From: Candidatus Saccharimonadota bacterium
GTDB lineage: Bacteria > Patescibacteriota > Saccharimonadia > Saccharimonadales > Saccharimonadaceae
Assembly (NCBI GenBank): GCA_013316435.1
Contig: WSMR01000002.1
Coordinates: 1 to 41,852 of the forward strand
Reading direction: 5' to 3'
DNA length: 41,852 nucleotides
Below the pieces are notes generated by a model that was not told the origin of the DNA, ran no database searches, and saw only the letters and a program-made list of their open reading frames with translations. Below are positions 26,079-36,592 of the stretch, in pieces (positions within the stretch are counted from its first letter, which is position 1; each line of letters opens with the position of its first letter). The translations under genes and the position numbers were made by a program.

Positions 26079-26819
26079 ATGAAAAATACTGCGAAACTTT
26101 CGGGAGGTAAACAGCGGTTGTCACTTCAACGCGCGAAAGTGAAACTTCTAGCCTCGTACTATGGACATCCGGCGCGTGATTTGAAGATTATCTGTATCAC
26201 CGGTTCAACGGGGAAGGTTGCAGTAGCGCATCTTGTACACGAAATTCTAACGGCTGCTAGTCAGCCTGCAGCAATTTTGGCTTCGGAGAGCCCAATCAAG
26301 GCAACCGTACTACACAAATTTCTAAATGATGCCTGGAAAGCAAAAGTTACTTACGCCGTTGTTACGGCGGCACCGGACGCTTTGGCAACCGAAACATTCT
26401 ATGGCTTACCAATTCACGTTGCAGCATTGACCGATTTTGTCCCATCCGGTTTGACTGACACCGATTTGCAACACTATCTTGACGCTGAGGGAATACTTTT
26501 CCGTATGAATCCGGATATCGTGGTACTGAATCGCGACGATACACACTATCCGGAGTTTGCGCAGTTTCGTGGCAAGAATGGCACAATCACCTACGGCGCT
26601 TCTTCAGATTCGGAACTAAGAATTGATCGTTCAAAACTGTACAAAAAAGGCGTAGAGGCCAGTTTGGCAGTAGCAAATCGTTACTTTACGGTTGCTAGCT
26701 TCCTGACCGGTGAGCCGGCAGTTTCCTATATGGCTTGTGCGGCTGCAATCGCCTCCGGGCTTAATATCGCTCCGGATACTATTATTGACGGCATCGCAAA
26801 TTACGATCCGGATAAGTAA
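26079..26819 (+). CDS. Truncated Mur-ligase-like protein (central ATP-binding region)
   Basis: IICITGSTGKVAVAHLVHEIL resembles the Mur ligase P-loop; PDIVVLNRDDTHYPEF; no C-terminal ligase domain. Confidence 0.55.
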   Translation: MKNTAKLSGGKQRLSLQRAKVKLLASYYGHPARDLKIICITGSTGKVAVAHLVHEILTAASQPAAILASESPIKATVLHKFLNDAWKAKVTYAVVTAAPDALATETFYGLPIHVAALTDFVPSGLTDTDLQHYLDAEGILFRMNPDIVVLNRDDTHYPEFAQFRGKNGTITYGASSDSELRIDRSKLYKKGVEASLAVANRYFTVASFLTGEPAVSYMACAAAIASGLNIAPDTIIDGIANYDPDK

Positions 26820-26871
26820 TCGTTCAGCTAGCGCTCTTGCGAATTGACTGCTAATTTGGTATAATTGATTT

Positions 26872-27636
26872 ATGAAATTGACTGAGCGCCAAGAAGGAAT
26901 TTTGTTTGCAATTATTGAGGAGTATTCGGAGACGGCTACTCCGGTTGGCAGTGTAATTTTGGCGAAAGTCTTCAATGTTTCTTCAGCCACAGTGCGCGCG
27001 GAAATGGCTCATCTTGAATCGCTAGGTCTGATTATCCAGCCACATACCTCGGCAGGGCGAATGCCGACTGATGCGGGCTATCGTTATTACGTAAATGCTT
27101 TGTCGGAGCGCCCCGAGACTCTAGCTGATAAACCTCATGCAAAGCCCGAAACGTATAATCCCAAGACTGCCGAGCGCAATAGTCGCGTTCTTGAGGTGCG
27201 CGTAAATGCGCAAACTCGAGCCGATTCAGCAATTCGTGGCGCAGTGGATTCACTGGTCGAACTAACGGGGAATCTTGGACTGGCAACGATTGGTGATCAG
27301 CTCTACATCGCGGGGGTTTCGCGGCTTTTTGCGCAGCCGGAATTCTTGGATAACCGTCGCGTGCAGGCGGTTGCAGAATTACTAGACAATTTGGAGCCGT
27401 GGCTTAGGGAAGCTTCGCCAGGTCAGCCATTAAATATCTTCATTGGTCAAGAAAATCCGATTGGCAAATCTTCCGGTGCGTCGTTGGTGGTAAGTCGTTT
27501 TCGCTCACCTTATTCTGACAAGAGTTATATCGGTGTTCTTGGCCCAACTCGTCAAAACTATCTACGCGTAATGTCATTAGTGCGCCATGCCGGTGATATT
27601 TTGGAACGAACATTAATGATAAAAGGAGATGATTGA
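26872..27636 (+). CDS. hrcA: HrcA-like heat-shock transcriptional repressor
   Basis: [29 protein letters not shown]...[38 protein letters not shown]; directly upstream of grpE. Confidence 0.9.
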   Translation: MKLTERQEGILFAIIEEYSETATPVGSVILAKVFNVSSATVRAEMAHLESLGLIIQPHTSAGRMPTDAGYRYYVNALSERPETLADKPHAKPETYNPKTAERNSRVLEVRVNAQTRADSAIRGAVDSLVELTGNLGLATIGDQLYIAGVSRLFAQPEFLDNRRVQAVAELLDNLEPWLREASPGQPLNIFIGQENPIGKSSGASLVVSRFRSPYSDKSYIGVLGPTRQNYLRVMSLVRHAGDILERTLMIKGDD

Positions 27637-28208
27637 TGAAGAAAACACAACCAGTGGAAGGCGCACAAGATCAGCCGGTCGAAGGCGTAATTAATGCCGA
27701 TGAGAACGAAATTGTAGAAAATGAGCCGGCGCCGGAACAAGAAGCGCTAGATGCAGAAAATGTAGAGGAAACGGCTGCGGAAGAGCCGGAAGAATCTAGT
27801 ATGGAGAGCGAAAATGCTGAGCTAAAAGATTTATTGCAGCACACTCGCGCGGATTTTGAAAATTTTCGCAAACAGACCGACAAGCAGCGCGTACAGGCTA
27901 TGGAGTCGGCCAAGTATGCTACTGTTCTAAAATTTTTGCCCCTAGTAGATGACTTTAGTCGAGCTTTAGCTACTTATCCGGAAGAGTTGGCGCCGTTGCA
28001 GAAGAATTTTGATAAAACACTTGAAAAGCTCGGTCTCGAGCAGATTAACTCAAACGTTGATACGGAATTTGATCCGGATTATCACGAAGCGGTTTCGATT
28101 GAAGATGCTGATGGTGATAAAGAAGTAATCTTAGAGACTTTGCGCCCTGGATATTTGTATGAAGGTGTGGTTTTGCGCCCGGCGATGGTCAAGGTCACTC
28201 ACAAATAA
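27633..28208 (+). CDS. grpE: Nucleotide exchange factor GrpE
   Basis: [13 protein letters not shown]...[14 protein letters not shown]...[16 protein letters not shown] overlap with hrcA. Confidence 0.92.
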   Translation: MMKKTQPVEGAQDQPVEGVINADENEIVENEPAPEQEALDAENVEETAAEEPEESSMESENAELKDLLQHTRADFENFRKQTDKQRVQAMESAKYATVLKFLPLVDDFSRALATYPEELAPLQKNFDKTLEKLGLEQINSNVDTEFDPDYHEAVSIEDADGDKEVILETLRPGYLYEGVVLRPAMVKVTHK

Positions 28209-28236
28209 TCCGCTCTAGAGGTGGTATAATATATGT

Positions 28237-29850
28237 ATGGAAGATGCCAAGGAGGAAATTCGGGCACGGTTGCCGATCGAAGATGTGGTTGGGCAGTATA
28301 TTGAGTTGAAGCGGGCAGGGCGCAGCCTAAAGGGGCGTTCGCCGTGGGGCGTAGACAAGACCCCTAGTTTCATGGTCTCTCCGGAAAAGGGTATTTGGCA
28401 TGATTTTTCGGCAAACAAGGGTGGAGACATTTTCGCTTTCATTATGGAGGTGGAGGGAATTTCTTTTCTAGAAGCCCTAGAGAAGCTAGCCGGTCAGGCT
28501 GGCGTAGAACTTGCAAAATACCGCGGGAGCAACAACGCTGTAACCCAGCGCAAACGCCGGGCGCGCGAAGCGATTGAACTAGCTTGTAAATATTATCAAT
28601 TTTGTTTAACCAAAAATCAAAAAGTCATTCAATATGTCTTTGAAAAACGCGGTGTGAATAAGGGTACAGTGACGGATTTTCGGATTGGCTATTCGCCAAA
28701 TACTGGCAGGGTGCTGACTGATTTTCTAAAAAAGCGCGGCTTCAAAAAGTCCGAACTGGAAGCGGCAGGGCTGCTCAACCGATTTGGTAGCGATATGTTT
28801 CGGGGACGAATGATGGTGCCGTTTATCGATACGAATGGTGTGATTGGTTTTACGGCGCGGATTTTGACAAAGGGTGAGCCGAAATATTTGAATACGCCGG
28901 AAACGCTTTTATTTAACAAAAGCCGATTTGTTTTTGGCTTGGCGCAGGCGAAAGAATCGATCCGCCAAAATAATTATGTGGTGATTGTCGAAGGAAATAT
29001 GGATGTGATTTCGAGCCATCAAGCCGGCGTGCGCGAGGCGGTTGCAACTAGTGGTACGGCGATGACTGAACTGCATCTCAAGACTCTTTCTCGGCTGACG
29101 CCTGACGTGCGTTTGGCCTACGATGGTGACGAGGCCGGTATGAAGGCGACCGAGCGAGCCATTATGATGGCGGGAGATCTTGGAGTGAATCTTTCGGTGA
29201 TTTCGGATTATCATGGCGTCAAGGATCCGGACGAGCTGATTCAAAAAGATCCAAGATTATGGAAGGATGCCGTCAAACATTGTCGCCCGGCAGTGGATTA
29301 TTTGCTGGATAAATTTGAAGATAAAATTGACATTTCGACTGGAGTTGGTAAGCGCGAATATTCGGACAAGGCGGTAGGTTTGATTAAATATATTCACGAT
29401 GCGGTAGAAAAGAAGCATTACGAACAGTTGATTGCACGGAAGCTGGATTGTTCGGTTGAAGACCTTAGAGCCAAGAAGGTGAATCAGCCCAGTACGAAGC
29501 ACTTCAAAAAGGTTAAAGCCGCTCCAAAAACCGATCAACTAAAAGGCATCGAAGACAATCTGCATGCATTAGTACTATGTGGTAAAGTATCGGGAATTGA
29601 AGGATTGGAACTGCCAAGCGATAAGCAAAAGCAAGCGGAGCTGAGCTTGATTTTTGAACAAAAATATAAGGGCTGGGATCAGGGGAGGCTGACGGAGGAA
29701 GCGCACGGGCTATTCCGAAGGTATCAAGTAGAGAAGAATAGGCAGAGGCGAGCAGAATTGAACGAAGAGATGGCCGCGGCGGAGGCAGCCGGGGATGAGA
29801 AGAGGGCGGATGAGCTAGCGAAGCAAATTGCCGCGATCAAGATCAATTAG
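28237..29850 (+). CDS. dnaG: DNA primase DnaG with degenerate N-terminal zinc-binding site
   Basis: LPIEDVVGQYIELKRAGRSLKG...KTPSFMVSPEKGIWHDF, TOPRIM VIVEGNMDVISSHQAG, LAYDGDEAGMKA. Confidence 0.93.
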   Translation: MEDAKEEIRARLPIEDVVGQYIELKRAGRSLKGRSPWGVDKTPSFMVSPEKGIWHDFSANKGGDIFAFIMEVEGISFLEALEKLAGQAGVELAKYRGSNNAVTQRKRRAREAIELACKYYQFCLTKNQKVIQYVFEKRGVNKGTVTDFRIGYSPNTGRVLTDFLKKRGFKKSELEAAGLLNRFGSDMFRGRMMVPFIDTNGVIGFTARILTKGEPKYLNTPETLLFNKSRFVFGLAQAKESIRQNNYVVIVEGNMDVISSHQAGVREAVATSGTAMTELHLKTLSRLTPDVRLAYDGDEAGMKATERAIMMAGDLGVNLSVISDYHGVKDPDELIQKDPRLWKDAVKHCRPAVDYLLDKFEDKIDISTGVGKREYSDKAVGLIKYIHDAVEKKHYEQLIARKLDCSVEDLRAKKVNQPSTKHFKKVKAAPKTDQLKGIEDNLHALVLCGKVSGIEGLELPSDKQKQAELSLIFEQKYKGWDQGRLTEEAHGLFRRYQVEKNRQRRAELNEEMAAAEAAGDEKRADELAKQIAAIKIN

Positions 29851-29965
29851 CAAACGCTAAGGGGTTCTATTGACTTATGCGCTAATCTATGATATAATAG
29901 AAAGACGGGGGCATTTTGCCCAAAACCATTGATTTATTTAAGAATTTTAGCTAGAATATAAGATA

Positions 29966-30946
29966 ATGGTAGATGATGAGATCTTAAAGACTGATGCTCC
30001 AGCAGAGAATCCTTTGCTGGATATTGGTGAACCAATGTCGGATGAGCTGGCAGTAGAAGACGATTTTTCTGATGAAGAGCTAGCGATTACGGCGGACAAT
30101 GTTGACGCTTTTGCTGATGATTCAGTTCGCATGTATCTGCGCGAAATTGGCAAAATTCCACTTTTGACTCAGGAGGAAGAACAAGACTTGGCCCATCGTG
30201 CGATTGCTGGCGACAAAAAGGCTAAGGACAAACTAGCCGAGGCCAATATGCGTCTTGTGGTTAGTATTGCGAAGCGTTATGGTGGGCGCGGTCTTGATTT
30301 TTTGGATCTGATTCAAGAGGGGAATACCGGTTTGTTGCGTGCCGTGGATAAATTTGACCCGGACAAAGGCTTCAAGTTCTCGACTTATGCTACTTGGTGG
30401 ATTCGCCAAGCGATTACGCGGGCGATTGCTGATCAAGCGCGTACAATCCGGATTCCGGTACATATGGTCGAGACAATTAATAAGGTGCTGAGGACAACGC
30501 GTCGGCTGACCCAAGAGCTCAACCGTGAGCCGACTAACGAAGAAATCGCGAAGGCGATGGATATGGAAGTCGACAAGATTGAATATGTTATGCGTATCAA
30601 GCAGGACATCGCCAGTCTTGACGCTAGTGTCGGTCGTGATGGCGATGACGAAGAATCGGTGCTGGGCGACTTTGTAGAGGATATGGAACGGGACTCGCCG
30701 GAAGATGCTACTGCTACGCAGATTCTGAAGGAGCAGATTGCAGAAATTCTGACAACGTTAAGTGAGCGTGAGCAGAAGATTATTCGCCTGCGGTTTGGGA
30801 TTGGCGGTGGTCGGCCGCATACACTGGAGGAAGTTGGAAATGAATTTTCGGTCACGCGCGAGCGGATTCGTCAGATTGAGGCTAAAGCCCTCTCGAAACT
30901 ACGCAAGAATAAGCAAACTAAGAAGTTGCACGAGTATTTGAAGTAG
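29966..30946 (+). CDS. rpoD: Primary RNA polymerase sigma factor (RpoD/SigA)
   Basis: [68 protein letters not shown], region 4 [18 protein letters not shown]. Confidence 0.96.
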   Translation: MVDDEILKTDAPAENPLLDIGEPMSDELAVEDDFSDEELAITADNVDAFADDSVRMYLREIGKIPLLTQEEEQDLAHRAIAGDKKAKDKLAEANMRLVVSIAKRYGGRGLDFLDLIQEGNTGLLRAVDKFDPDKGFKFSTYATWWIRQAITRAIADQARTIRIPVHMVETINKVLRTTRRLTQELNREPTNEEIAKAMDMEVDKIEYVMRIKQDIASLDASVGRDGDDEESVLGDFVEDMERDSPEDATATQILKEQIAEILTTLSEREQKIIRLRFGIGGGRPHTLEEVGNEFSVTRERIRQIEAKALSKLRKNKQTKKLHEYLK

Positions 30947-30951
30947 GAGGA

Positions 30952-31245
30952 ATGATGAATTGGTTAGCACTTAGAGTTCTAGCAGTTGAGACGAATATTT
31001 TACCGAAAAATCTAGATATTGACGGAATTTTAAAGTTGATTTTGAATATCTTGGTCTACGGTATTGGCGTAGCGGCAGTAGTTGGCGTGGTAGTTGCGGG
31101 GATTATGTATTTGACCGCGCGTGATAGCGAGGCTCAGGTTGCCGCAGCCAAGAAACGCCTTTATGAAGTTGTGATTGGACTAGTTTTGTGGGTGGCAATG
31201 TGGTCGCTCCTTAACTGGCTAATTCCAGGTGGTCTAAAGCCTTAG
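30952..31245 (+). CDS. Small 2-TM protein, VirB2/pilin-like
   Basis: Two hydrophobic helices with charged loop, short length; SD AGGAGG. Confidence 0.5.
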   Translation: MMNWLALRVLAVETNILPKNLDIDGILKLILNILVYGIGVAAVVGVVVAGIMYLTARDSEAQVAAAKKRLYEVVIGLVLWVAMWSLLNWLIPGGLKP

Positions 31246-31248
31246 GTT

Positions 31249-32178
31249 ATGAAGAAGCTCGTCTTAGTCTATAATCCACGCTCGGCTCATCATGAGCTAA
31301 TCAAAAAAGAGGTGCTTGGGACAACGAGGACTTTGCCGGGGTGGATGATTGCGAAGTTCGAGGTGAAGCCACTGAGTTTGGTGCAGAACGTTGAGCGCCT
31401 GGCGCGGATTCTTGATGATGGGGATCTTGTAATCGTAGCTGGCGGTGATGGTACCGCAGCAATGGCGTTAAATGGTATTTTGGCCTCAAAGAAGCGGGCG
31501 ACTTTGGGGGTGTTTGGCTACGGACACTTTAATGATTTTGCGCATACGCTTGGAACGATGCATCCGGTCGAGTACGGCGATGACTATCTTGGCGGAGTCG
31601 CGGAGTTAGTGCGCAAGTTTAATGCTGGCGAAACCCGGGATTTTTATCCACTGGAGGTGAAAATTGATGGTAAGTTTTGGCGCTTCGCAGCCTGCTATGT
31701 AACTTTGGGTATGGCGGCTAAGGCAACAGAGATGTTTGAAGAGCGCGAAATTCGCAAAAATATGCCACGCACTAGTCATCTGCGCTCGTATTTTCGGGTC
31801 GGGTTGTGGTATTACAAAAATCGCAAAAAGCATCAGTTCTTGCCGGCGCTGAAGTTAAATGATCAGGAAATGTCACGGGCAACCGATGTAATTGCTCTTA
31901 ACGCCCCTTATATGGCGAAGGTTATGCATGGGGATAAATGGTACGAGCAGCCGGATAAATTTGCCGCGGGTGGCTTTTGGCTACAGAAATCTTGGACGTT
32001 GTTTAAATTTATGATGCGAAGCATGTTCAAAAAAGTCCCGCTCAGAGAAATGTCGCAACTTGAGGTAGAATTTGAAGAGCCGGCGCGACTGATGATTCAG
32101 TCTGAAGGTGAATACGAGATGCTGGAAGGTGCGCAGAAGATTGAGATCAAAAAAGGCCCAAAAGTTACGGTTATCTGA
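31249..32178 (+). CDS. Diacylglycerol kinase-family lipid kinase
   Basis: LVYNPRSAHHE, DLVIVAGGDGTAAMALNGI, LGVFGYGHFNDFAHTLG. Confidence 0.85.
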   Translation: MKKLVLVYNPRSAHHELIKKEVLGTTRTLPGWMIAKFEVKPLSLVQNVERLARILDDGDLVIVAGGDGTAAMALNGILASKKRATLGVFGYGHFNDFAHTLGTMHPVEYGDDYLGGVAELVRKFNAGETRDFYPLEVKIDGKFWRFAACYVTLGMAAKATEMFEEREIRKNMPRTSHLRSYFRVGLWYYKNRKKHQFLPALKLNDQEMSRATDVIALNAPYMAKVMHGDKWYEQPDKFAAGGFWLQKSWTLFKFMMRSMFKKVPLREMSQLEVEFEEPARLMIQSEGEYEMLEGAQKIEIKKGPKVTVI

Positions 32179-32262
32179 TATCTATACAGGTGATATACGA
32201 TGTATATAAATATAACATACCCTGTATGGCATTTGTATATACTGGGCTACTTTAGGCCTAGC

Positions 32263-32832
32263 TCAGAAATCAATTTCTTTTAGCAGTGCAGAGAATTTAG
32301 TTTGAAGATTATCAAGCGAGCCGTCATTCAGGATATAATAATCGGCGATTGCAATTGGACCGCCTTTTTCGGCGTCTTCGATTTCGGCATAGTCACGAGT
32401 CTGTGCATCGTGCGGAGTAAACGGTCTCTCGGGGCGTTTCGCCAAACGCTCATAGCGCAAAGCGCGCGGAGCCACTACTGCGATAGTCGTAAGCATACCG
32501 GGAAATTCATGTTTAAAGAGACGGTATTCGGTCCATGAGTAGAGTCCATCAAGCACAATGCGTTTTTGGCCAGCAGCGATGAGATCTTTGACTTCGGCGA
32601 CGGCTTGGCGGCCAACCCAGTCTTTACCCTCAGTTTCGCGGATTTCTTTGCGAAAAGCATTCTCCGAAGCGCCATCTAAAGTGCGCTCAATCCCGCGCTT
32701 TTCCATTTCTTTGTAGAGCATACCACCGAAGTAGACCTTTGGTACGCCCCGCTCTGTCAGCGCCTCGACGAGGGCGGATTTGCCGCTACCAGTCATGCCG
32801 AGAATAGCAAGAAGTTTGATCCCTTTGTCCAT
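32263..32832 (-). CDS. Dephospho-CoA kinase-like P-loop kinase
   Basis: LLAILGMTGSGKSALVEALTERG, RIVLDGLYSWTEYRLFK. Confidence 0.65.
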   Translation of the reverse strand: MDKGIKLLAILGMTGSGKSALVEALTERGVPKVYFGGMLYKEMEKRGIERTLDGASENAFRKEIRETEGKDWVGRQAVAEVKDLIAAGQKRIVLDGLYSWTEYRLFKHEFPGMLTTIAVVAPRALRYERLAKRPERPFTPHDAQTRDYAEIEDAEKGGPIAIADYYILNDGSLDNLQTKFSALLKEIDF

Positions 32833-32979
32833 AGGATAAATTATACTATATTAGGAAAGACTTGTTAAATTTTGCCTCGGTAGGGGTATAATTGATTAGG
32901 ATAACGATATACAAAGTACAAAAATGTAATACAAAGCGCCTTATCGGGGACGGTGGGCGCTTTGTGTTATACTAAAGAT

Positions 32980-35529
32980 ATGAAGCGCTTAGTAATTATT
33001 GATGGCAAATCGGTTTTTTATCGCGGATACTATGCGATGGGGGCTTTATCAACTAGTGACGGCACGCCAACTGGTGGGATTTATGGTTTTGCAGCGATTG
33101 CGATGGAAATCGTTCGCAAACTCGACCCAACCAAGGTAATTGTGGCGTGGGATTCTAAAAGTTCGACCAAAAAACGCAAAGAGCTTTACGCTGATTATAA
33201 AGCCGGGCGTACTAAGCCGGGTGATGATTTTTATGCGCAGATTCCGCTATTGAAAGAACTGGTTTTGGCGCTGGGCTGGAGTTTTGTGGAATGTGATGGG
33301 TATGAGGCGGATGATATAATTGGCGCGCTTTCTTTGCAGGCTGACGAGGAGACTTTCTTAGCGCGCTCTTCATCAATAGAAAAAGCAAGCGAGTGGGAGA
33401 CCTACATTGTTTCGTCTGATCTCGATATGCTGCAAATTGTCGATGAGAATACGCGCATGTATCGGATACTAAAAGGCTTCTCGCGTCTCGAAGAATTAGA
33501 TGTCCCGGCGGTTGAGCAAAAATACGGCATCAAAAAATCCCAGTTTCTTGATCTCAAAGCCTTGAAGGGTGATACCTCGGATAATATTCCCGGAGTGGCT
33601 GGAATTGGTGAAAAAACCGCGGTGAAGCTTCTAGGCGAATACGAAACTTTGGACGGAGTGTATGCGGCTCTAGGTGGCGGGCAGATTAAAGGTAAAGTCG
33701 CAGAGAAGCTGGCGGCAGGCAAGCAGAGTGCCTATATGTCGCGCGAGCTAGCGCAAATTATGACCGATGCGCCGGTCCGACTGCAGGATTACCCGGACTT
33801 AGTGATTGATAAACCGCGAATTATTGCGGCGCTCGAAAAGCTGGAGTTTCGGTCTCTAATTCGGAGATTTAGTAGTTTAGGAAAAAAGAATACCAACGAC
33901 AATAAGGTGCCGCTTGGTGAGACCTTGAGCGAAACTATGGATGATGATTCTAGTGTTAGGTCAGACGATAACCTTGCTGTAACAAGGGTGAAAAATACTA
34001 GAAAATCTAATGCTGGTGCAAAACCGGTACCACGTAAAACCGCCGGTGCGACATCAGGGTCAGATTCGATTTCTATGCAGCAAACTTTGGAAGTTCCAAG
34101 CTATGCTACGGATGGGACTTTGATTAGCTGGGGCGTAAAGGATTTGATGCACAAAAAACCGGCAATTGCGGATGAAATTTTGACCAAGGGGCTAAAATAT
34201 TGGGATTTGGCGCAGGGAGCATTTTTGCTCAATCCGTTGGTGCGGAAAATTGACCGCGTTGAGGAAGCGCTTGAATATCAGCGCCAGCAAGCCGAATTTG
34301 CTGAGAAGCCGGATCTATACAAAATCCTCACGCAATTTGATTTACCATTAATTCCGGTGCTATACAAGATGGAAGAGTATGGAATGCTGGTCGATCGACA
34401 GTATTTTGAGACTTTGCGCAGGGAATTTAGTAGTGAGGTGGCGGCAATTGAGAGTGAGGTGTGGGAGCTTGCGGGGCGTGAATTTAATATTAATTCGCCG
34501 ATGCAACTCTCGGAAGTCTTGTTTAATGACCTTAGTCTACCGACTAAAGGCATTAAAAAGACGGCTCGAGGGTATTCGACTGGTGTGAAAGAACTCGATA
34601 AGCTAGAAAAATTGCATCCGATTATCGCGAAGATTAAGGCTTACCGCGAAGCGACGAAATTACTTTCGACTTATATTGAGCCTCTGCCAGAGTTAGCTGA
34701 CGCGGTGGGGCGAGTGCATACGACTTTTAATCAAAATGTGACTGCTACGGGTCGGCTTAGCTCGACCAATCCGAATTTGCAGAATATTCCAGTGCGCACG
34801 GAGGTCGGTCGCAGGATTCGGACTGGTTTTATTGCGCCGGAGGGGAAAGTTTTAGTTAGCGCGGATTATTCGCAGTTCGAACTGCGGTTGGCAGCAGTGC
34901 TAGCAAATGATGAGCAATTGATCGCAGATTTCAATCAAGATATCGATATTCATACCAAGACTGCGGCGGAGGCTTTTGGGGTACCGATGTCAGAAGTGAC
35001 CAAAATTCAGCGCCGTGCTGCGAAAGTGATTAATTTTGGCATACTCTATGGCATGAGCGTGCGGGGTTTGGCGGACGCAGCGAAGATGAGCTATGAAGAA
35101 GCGAAGAAATTTATTGAACACTATTTTGAGCTCAGAAAGCCGATTAAAACTTATCTTGAGCAAATTTTGACGCAGGCGCGTGAGCTTGGCTATGTTGAGA
35201 CTTATTATGGACGTCGGCGACCAACTCCGGATGTACTATCGAGTAATTTTATTGTTCGCACTGGGGCAGAGCGGGCAGCACAAAATATGCCAATTCAGGG
35301 TACGGAAGCTGATTTGATGAAGCGGGCAATGCAAAAAATTGATCAGGCACTGCCGGAAGGTTCGCGCATGATTATGCAAGTGCATGATTCGGTGATTGTG
35401 GAATGTTCCGAGGAAGATGCGAAGCAAATTAGTGGAATTTTGCAGCAGGAAATGGAAAATGTCGCTCCGGAACTTGCGGTACGTTTGGTGGTGGACGTGA
35501 GCGTGGGCAAGAATTGGGGTGAGTTATAA
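32980..35529 (+). CDS. polA: DNA polymerase I
   Basis: 5' nuclease domain (LVIIDGKSVFYRGYYAM, DEADDI-type YEADDIIGAL, LKGDTSDNIPGV) and polymerase motifs (DYSQFELRLAA, RRAAKVINFGILYGMS, MQVHDSVIVE). Confidence 0.97.
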   Translation: MKRLVIIDGKSVFYRGYYAMGALSTSDGTPTGGIYGFAAIAMEIVRKLDPTKVIVAWDSKSSTKKRKELYADYKAGRTKPGDDFYAQIPLLKELVLALGWSFVECDGYEADDIIGALSLQADEETFLARSSSIEKASEWETYIVSSDLDMLQIVDENTRMYRILKGFSRLEELDVPAVEQKYGIKKSQFLDLKALKGDTSDNIPGVAGIGEKTAVKLLGEYETLDGVYAALGGGQIKGKVAEKLAAGKQSAYMSRELAQIMTDAPVRLQDYPDLVIDKPRIIAALEKLEFRSLIRRFSSLGKKNTNDNKVPLGETLSETMDDDSSVRSDDNLAVTRVKNTRKSNAGAKPVPRKTAGATSGSDSISMQQTLEVPSYATDGTLISWGVKDLMHKKPAIADEILTKGLKYWDLAQGAFLLNPLVRKIDRVEEALEYQRQQAEFAEKPDLYKILTQFDLPLIPVLYKMEEYGMLVDRQYFETLRREFSSEVAAIESEVWELAGREFNINSPMQLSEVLFNDLSLPTKGIKKTARGYSTGVKELDKLEKLHPIIAKIKAYREATKLLSTYIEPLPELADAVGRVHTTFNQNVTATGRLSSTNPNLQNIPVRTEVGRRIRTGFIAPEGKVLVSADYSQFELRLAAVLANDEQLIADFNQDIDIHTKTAAEAFGVPMSEVTKIQRRAAKVINFGILYGMSVRGLADAAKMSYEEAKKFIEHYFELRKPIKTYLEQILTQARELGYVETYYGRRRPTPDVLSSNFIVRTGAERAAQNMPIQGTEADLMKRAMQKIDQALPEGSRMIMQVHDSVIVECSEEDAKQISGILQQEMENVAPELAVRLVVDVSVGKNWGEL

Positions 35530-35572
35530 GCCTGAGATGGGTGCTAGCAGCCTAGGTGTAGGCGATCTTGAA

Positions 35573-36505
35573 TTAGGGAATTAGAAAGTCGGTATAGATG
35601 ATGTTTACGCCACTTTCGCGCAGTTGGTTGGCGTAAGGAAGGTTATTGATAGTGTGGGCGGCGGTATAAATGCCGGAATCTTTCCATTTTTTGACGAGCT
35701 CAGGCTTTAGTGCTGAGCCCCAATAGGTAATGAAGCGAACACCGGACTTTTTGGAAAAATCGATGATGCTTTCCGGAGTCCAACTTGGAGCTTGGTAGAG
35801 GGTGTAAATGACAGATTTCCAGGGGTAAATTGGCATAATATAGTCAAGCATTTCCGAGTTATAGATCTGAACGATGAAACGATCGAGTAGGGAGCGGTCG
35901 AATCTATCTGCGGTTTGGACAAAAGCAGAGAACTGCTTTTTGACGTTAGCTTCATCATAATACTTTGTATCCGTGACGATATAGACGTCGGGATAATCTT
36001 GCAAAATTTGGAAGAGATGGTCGAGATCGACGGGATGATATTTATCAAACCAAAGCGAAGACATAAAATTTCCGTAGGTGAAATTTTGGTCAGTTGAGGG
36101 CTCAACCCAATCAGCTTTACCATGGATGGTTGAATTATCTTGCCAATGGGTGGCATCGTGGGCAGCAACCGTTTGGCCGTCGTCGGTAATCGAAAAATCT
36201 ACTTCAAAGACCCGGTGACCGAGTTGATAATTAAGCAGAAAAGCTTCATAGGAATTAGTATAAGAATCTTCAAGAATTCCACCAAAAGCGTGCGCGACGT
36301 AAGGAGATTTATTCATCCAAGAGTAGTCGAAATTATATGGTTGGGAATCACCGGGAGTTGGTGTAGCCATCGATTCATCCAAGTGGGGGGGGGTGTTATT
36401 TCGGTTGGCATTCACAAAAACAAAGAAACAGACTCCGCTAACCGCAGCTACGATAAAAATAATGATACTAGTGATAATGATGCCGACTTTTGTTGAAGAC
36501 TTCAT
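35573..36505 (-). CDS. Membrane-anchored glycerophosphodiester phosphodiesterase-like protein
   Basis: YVAHAFGGILEDSYTNSYEAF, VFEVDFSITDDGQTVAAHD, N-terminal TM; contains a C9 tract in coding strand. Confidence 0.75.
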   Translation of the reverse strand: MKSSTKVGIIITSIIIFIVAAVSGVCFFVFVNANRNNTPPHLDESMATPTPGDSQPYNFDYSWMNKSPYVAHAFGGILEDSYTNSYEAFLLNYQLGHRVFEVDFSITDDGQTVAAHDATHWQDNSTIHGKADWVEPSTDQNFTYGNFMSSLWFDKYHPVDLDHLFQILQDYPDVYIVTDTKYYDEANVKKQFSAFVQTADRFDRSLLDRFIVQIYNSEMLDYIMPIYPWKSVIYTLYQAPSWTPESIIDFSKKSGVRFITYWGSALKPELVKKWKDSGIYTAAHTINNLPYANQLRESGVNIIYTDFLIP

Positions 36506-36592
36506 GGCTATATCATATCACGAAAGTCTAGTGGGGTGTGGAGGCTGGGGCTACCAGCTGTGTAATTTCGTTAGAGGTGGTATAATGAAGGT

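Noticed and set aside
32165-32262. AT-rich intergenic inverted repeat (ATACAGG...CCTGTAT)
   Set aside because: Short stem with a long loop between convergent genes; likely ordinary termination or chance.
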